Origin: Planctomycetota bacterium
GTDB lineage: Bacteria > Planctomycetota > UBA8108
Assembly: GCA_016928605.1 (NCBI GenBank)
Contig: JAFGKN010000564.1
Coordinates: forward strand, 1 to 9,284
Direction: 5' to 3'
Length of the DNA stretch: 9,284 bases
Shown here: positions 6,705 through 9,284 of the stretch, in pieces
Numbering within the stretch: the stretch's first letter is position 1
How the letters are laid out: each line of letters starts with the position of its first letter
Position numbers and translations under genes: made by a program
Notes under the pieces: generated by a model
Databases searched by the model: none
What the model saw: the letters and a program-made list of their open reading frames with translations, nothing else
Told to the model about the DNA's origin: nothing

Positions 6705-7307
6705 CTAGCTGCTCTGGAGCGTCTCGACGTCCTCGAGGGCCACAAAATCGTCGCAGGCGAGCATATCGAAGTCCCTGCAGATCTGAGGGCGCTGCTCGTA
6801 CACCGAGCAGCGCCAGAGCCCCTGCTCATCCTGCTTCAAGAAGACGCACTTCTCCTCGCCGTCGGCGTCCGTATCGCACGTGAGCTGCCGGGAGTAGTCG
6901 CCGCACCAGTCCACGGCGGAGGTCGTGAACTTCTTCCTGAAGAGCGCCTCGGGCATCTCCAGATGGCGCGCCAGTCGCTCCACATCCGCGTCGCGGAGCA
7001 GGACGTTGTACTTCCGGCAGCACGCGGAGTCCCGGCAGCGGTCGCAGTGGATCTCCTCGCGCTCGGGCTCGGGCCGCATCACCCGTCGCCGCACGAGCTG
7101 AAAGAGCTGCCGGCAGGCCTCCTGGAGATCTTCGTCCTCGTAGACGTCAAACGTGCGGCTGCCCCGCCGGTAGGTGTACCAGCACGAGGTCGTCTGTTCC
7201 TGGGGCAGGTCGAACTCGACCTCCAGGCTTCCGTCCTGGGAGATCGACATGGAGTGGATCGACAGGCCGTTGAGGGCGAAGCCGATGTGCGGGCTCTCTT
7301 TTCTCAC
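6705..7307 (-). CDS. YkgJ-family cysteine-cluster protein (putative metal/Fe-S binding)
   Basis: A 200-residue protein of the YkgJ / CxxCxxxCC family, whose members are thought to bind zinc or iron; the exact function is not established. The cluster motif is C88-x2-C91-x4-C96-C97 (HCDRCRDSACC). The family's second half follows: C154-V-F-L, C167-S-V-Y and EQRPQICRDF with C177, plus additional Cys135, Cys144 and Cys185. Residues 1-80 precede the cluster and are unusual in content: a beta-rich stretch (LEVEFDLPQEQTTSCWYTYR), then an acidic helix; I do not recognise this part. The start is GTG at 7307 with an AGAGGAA ribosome site about 6-8 nt upstream. It appears to be the first gene of the minus-strand operon with trpS and the MCE genes. 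No signal peptide is seen, so it is cytoplasmic. Confidence 0.85.
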   Translation of the reverse strand: MRKESPHIGFALNGLSIHSMSISQDGSLEVEFDLPQEQTTSCWYTYRRGSRTFDVYEDEDLQEACRQLFQLVRRRVMRPEPEREEIHCDRCRDSACCRKYNVLLRDADVERLARHLEMPEALFRKKFTTSAVDWCGDYSRQLTCDTDADGEEKCVFLKQDEQGLWRCSVYEQRPQICRDFDMLACDDFVALEDVETLQSS

Positions 7308-7384
7308 CTGGTGTTCCTCTTCCTTTCGAGACAGGGCTCGCTGAACGTCGATGCCGCCGCCGCACGACCCGCCGTCGACGCGCG

Positions 7385-7408
7385 CCCGGCCGGCCGCCGC
7401 CGGCCGGG
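7385..7408. other. Perfect 10-bp inverted repeat (hairpin)
   Basis: CCCGGCCGGC at 7385-7394 and GCCGGCCGGG at 7399-7408 pair perfectly around a four-base loop CGCC. No T-run lies on either side, so a terminator is unlikely. If the minus-strand transcript starts near 7453, the hairpin falls in the 5' leader of the YkgJ-type gene. It could also be an operator. Confidence 0.5.
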
Positions 7409-7459
7409 GAGGCCGGTCGGGAGGCTCGAGGCGAGGAAGACGCCTGCGCGGCGGGGCGT

Positions 7460-7465
7460 ATCATA
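7460..7465 (-). promoter_or_regulatory. Possible -10 element for the minus-strand operon
   Basis: On the minus strand this reads TATGAT, one mismatch from TATAAT, in an otherwise GC-rich stretch. A TTGACC lies upstream at 7490-7495, but the spacer is 24 nt, too long for a standard sigma-70 promoter. The call rests on the AT-rich box and its position about 155 bp before the first operon gene. Confidence 0.25.
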
Positions 7466-7510
7466 AACGGCTCGGGCGGAGGGGGGAAGGGTCAAGGGGA
7501 TGTTCGAAGC

Positions 7511-7529
7511 GCCGCCGCATTTCGGCGGC
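7511..7529. promoter_or_regulatory. Perfect inverted repeat upstream of the sigma-54 promoter (candidate activator site)
   Basis: GCCGCCG (7511-7517) and CGGCGGC (7523-7529) are exact complements around CATTT. The centre is about 160 bp before the predicted transcription start of the sigma-54 promoter, within the usual range for an enhancer-binding protein site. No T-run follows, so a terminator is unlikely. Function is inferred from symmetry and position only. Confidence 0.35.
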
Positions 7530-7654
7530 CGGGCTCCTCATTTGCGGTCGAGCGCGCACGGCCCGAGGCCTGGGGGCAGCGAAGGACGCCGAGAAAGCCC
7601 CGCGCTGCAGCCAGAGCGAGGCTCCGAGCGCCCGGATCAAGAGTAGCCGAGGAG

Positions 7655-7670
7655 TGGCACATCATTTGCT
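7655..7670 (+). promoter_or_regulatory. Sigma-54 (RpoN) promoter ahead of degP
   Basis: TGGCAC, then a five-base spacer ATCAT, then TTGCT matches the RpoN consensus TGGCAC-N5-TTGCW at every defined position, with GG at 7656-7657 (-24) and GC at 7668-7669 (-12) correctly spaced. Predicted transcription starts near 7681, leaving a leader of about 130 nt before the degP ATG. It points toward degP, and no other gene lies between. Confidence 0.75.
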
Positions 7671-7809
7671 CCACCGGCTCTCCGTATCTCCGCCGAGCCG
7701 GTTGCGGCAGGCCGAGCGCGGGCGATGCGGCCCGGATCCCACCCGGCAGAGACACCGGCGCAGGCGGGTATCCAGACATTCGGAAACGGAAGTGAGAAGG
7801 AGGCTTGCG

Positions 7810-9284
7810 ATGCATCAGACCATGAAGCGAACCACAGTCACGCTGCTGGTCGGTCTACTGGTTCTCGGAACCTATCTCGGACTGCCAGAAATCGTCTCGC
7901 GCGCCACGTACGCTGTCGAATCGGCACGAGCGGAGGCCGCGCGCGAGTCGCTGGCCGGCGTGGAGGATCTCTCCCGCGCCTTCAAGAGCGTCGCCAAGGC
8001 GCTCAAGCCCTCGGTGGTCAACATCAGCTCGACGAAGGTCGTCCGCTCCGGTTTCCCCCGCGGAGCCATACCCTTCGACTCACCGCTGAGGGAGTTCTTC
8101 GGCGAGGACTTCTTCGGCCGGCAGTTCCCCCAGCTCCCCCAGGAAGGGCAGAAGCAGCAGGGGCTCGGCAGCGGAGTCATCGTTAGCGAGGACGGTTACA
8201 TCCTGACCAACAACCACGTCGTGGCCGACGCCGACGAGGTCGAGGTGCGGCTCTCCGACGAGCGGACATTCACGGCCAAGGTGGTCGGCACGGATCCGAA
8301 GACCGATGTCGCCGTCATCAAGATCGACGCGAAGGGCCTCACGCCGGCCGCTCTGGGAGACTCCGACGAGCTCGAGGTGGGCGAGTGGGTCATCGCCGTC
8401 GGCAATCCCTTTGGCCTCACCCAGACGATCACCTCGGGCATCGTGAGCGCCAAGGGCCGGGGCAACGTCGGCATCGTCGACTACGGCGATTTCATCCAGA
8501 CCGACGCGGCGATCAACCCCGGCAACAGCGGCGGCCCACTCGTCAACCTGAAGGCGGAAGTCGTGGGGATCAACACCGCCATCTTCAGCCGGAGCGGCGG
8601 TTTCATGGGGATCGGCTTCGCCATCCCGATCAACATGGCGAGGCAGATCAAGGACACGATCCTCAAGGATGGCAAGGTCGTCCGCGGCTACCTCGGCGTC
8701 ATCATCCAGAACCTGTCCGAGGATCTCGCGCGCTCGTTCGGCTACGAGGGCCGGAAGGGAGCGCTCGTCTCGCGCGTGCAGCCGGGCAGCCCCGCCGGCA
8801 AGGCCGGACTGCGCGAGGGCGACATCGTGGCGAAGTACGATGGCCGCGCGGTCGAGGACGTCGATGACCTCCGCAATCAGGTGGCCGCCACGGCGCCGGG
8901 GACCGAGGTCGATCTGGTCATCTTCCGCGACGGCGAGGAGAAGGAGCTGACGCTCCAGATCGGCGAGCTCGAGAGCGGCGTCGCGGCCGCGAAGGGCGAG
9001 GTCCCGAGCGAGACGCTCGGGATGACGACCCGCACGCTCTCGCCGGAGCTCGCGAAGCGCTACGGGCTGGATCCCGACCTCGGCGGCGTGCTCGTTGAAT
9101 CGGTCACGCCGCTCGGCTCGGCGGACAAGGCCGGCATCGCGCGCGGCGACCTCATCCTCTCCGTGCAGGGCGAGCGCATCCACGACACCGCCGGCTTCGA
9201 GCGCGAGCTCGCGAAGCACGACCTCGAGACCGGCGTGCGGCTGAAGATCCGCCGCGGCGACGCCAGTCTGTTCGTCATCCTCAA
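7810..9284 (+). CDS. degP: DegP/HtrA-family periplasmic serine protease with two PDZ domains (partial, 3' end cut by window)
   Basis: The frame opens at ATG 7810, with AAGGAGG six bases upstream, and is still open at the right edge, giving 491 codons. It degrades or refolds misfolded envelope proteins. Residues about 6-25 are hydrophobic (TVTLLVGLLVLGTYLGL), an export signal or membrane anchor, possibly cut after ATYA. The trypsin-like domain has the full catalytic triad: His136 (TNNHVV), Asp166 (KTDVAV) and Ser240 (NPGNSGGPL). PDZ1 starts near residue 292 (RGYLGV) and PDZ2 near 400 (LGMTTRTLSPELAKRYGLDP). The FFGEDFFG stretch before the protease domain fits the flexible LA-loop region of Do-type proteases. 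Family members are usually 450-510 residues, so only a few codons should be missing. A sigma-54 promoter lies about 140 bp upstream. DegQ or MucD would be equally fair names. Confidence 0.95.
   Translation, partial: MHQTMKRTTVTLLVGLLVLGTYLGLPEIVSRATYAVESARAEAARESLAGVEDLSRAFKSVAKALKPSVVNISSTKVVRSGFPRGAIPFDSPLREFFGEDFFGRQFPQLPQEGQKQQGLGSGVIVSEDGYILTNNHVVADADEVEVRLSDERTFTAKVVGTDPKTDVAVIKIDAKGLTPAALGDSDELEVGEWVIAVGNPFGLTQTITSGIVSAKGRGNVGIVDYGDFIQTDAAINPGNSGGPLVNLKAEVVGINTAIFSRSGGFMGIGFAIPINMARQIKDTILKDGKVVRGYLGVIIQNLSEDLARSFGYEGRKGALVSRVQPGSPAGKAGLREGDIVAKYDGRAVEDVDDLRNQVAATAPGTEVDLVIFRDGEEKELTLQIGELESGVAAAKGEVPSETLGMTTRTLSPELAKRYGLDPDLGGVLVESVTPLGSADKAGIARGDLILSVQGERIHDTAGFERELAKHDLETGVRLKIRRGDASLFVIL

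Larger units (their letters stand above)
7308..7809. other. Divergent intergenic region without a convincing gene
   Basis: About 500 bp separate the minus-strand operon start from degP. Open frames here on the minus strand (7304-7495 and 7492-7815) have Arg/Pro/Ala-rich translations with no family features and no good ribosome sites. The region holds a sigma-54 promoter, a possible minus-strand -10 element and two perfect inverted repeats, listed separately. I see no tRNA or other structured RNA gene. Confidence 0.7.

Noticed and set aside
7738..7780. Similarity to the widespread intergenic palindrome that translates as PAxAGIQ
   Set aside because: A short stretch translates as ETPAQAGIQ, but the DNA is not a convincing inverted repeat and only one copy is visible.
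7492..7815. 107-codon minus-strand frame in the intergenic region
   Set aside because: Would cover the sigma-54 promoter and run into the degP start; composition is non-protein-like and no ribosome site was found.
8080..9219. 379-codon minus-strand frame
   Set aside because: Antisense shadow of degP, which has the full catalytic triad and PDZ domains.

Overview
The window (high G+C, roughly 63-65% by eye) comes from a Gram-negative-type bacterium with two membranes. It encodes a Mla/MCE lipid-transport operon, a DegP/HtrA periplasmic protease and a lipoprotein. Long high-GC genes with dense antisense open frames, an exported ThuA-sugar isomerase fusion next to a Gfo/Idh/MocA oxidoreductase, and a sigma-54 promoter would fit a little-cultured phylum of the Planctomycetes / Eisenbacteria / Krumholzibacteria kind. 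The phylum cannot be fixed from this sequence and is only a guess.

Layout. (1) 1-1981, plus strand: the tail of a Gfo/Idh/MocA-type oxidoreductase, then an exported protein joining a ThuA-like domain to a xylose-isomerase-like TIM barrel; together they look like a sugar/glycoside catabolic unit. (2) 2015-7307, minus strand, read from right to left: a YkgJ-type cysteine-cluster protein, tryptophanyl-tRNA synthetase (trpS), an MlaE-type permease, an MlaF-position ABC ATPase homologue, an MlaD-type MCE protein, and a TPR lipoprotein. Spacings are 24 nt, about 51 nt, 3 nt, a 4-nt ATGA overlap, and a second ATGA junction, so this reads as one operon. (3) 7308-7809: a divergent intergenic region of about 500 bp with two perfect inverted repeats and a near-perfect sigma-54 promoter pointing right. 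(4) 7810 to the right edge, plus strand: a DegP/HtrA serine protease with two PDZ domains, running off the window.

The most unusual item is the ABC ATPase homologue at 3954-4727. Its frame is intact and tightly packed between permease and MCE genes, yet it has lost the Walker A lysine, Q-loop glutamine, LSGGQ signature, catalytic glutamate and H-switch histidine. It aligns to a normal MlaF without gaps at the Walker A, so a simple frameshift does not explain this. The operon therefore appears to encode an MCE transporter with a pseudo-ATPase, no STAS (MlaB) subunit, and a TPR lipoprotein in place of the usual MlaA/MlaC or PqiC partners within the window. Other points of note are the sigma-54 promoter ahead of degP, and an in-frame 2 x 60 bp tandem duplication at the start of mlaE that copies its ribosome binding site and start codon.
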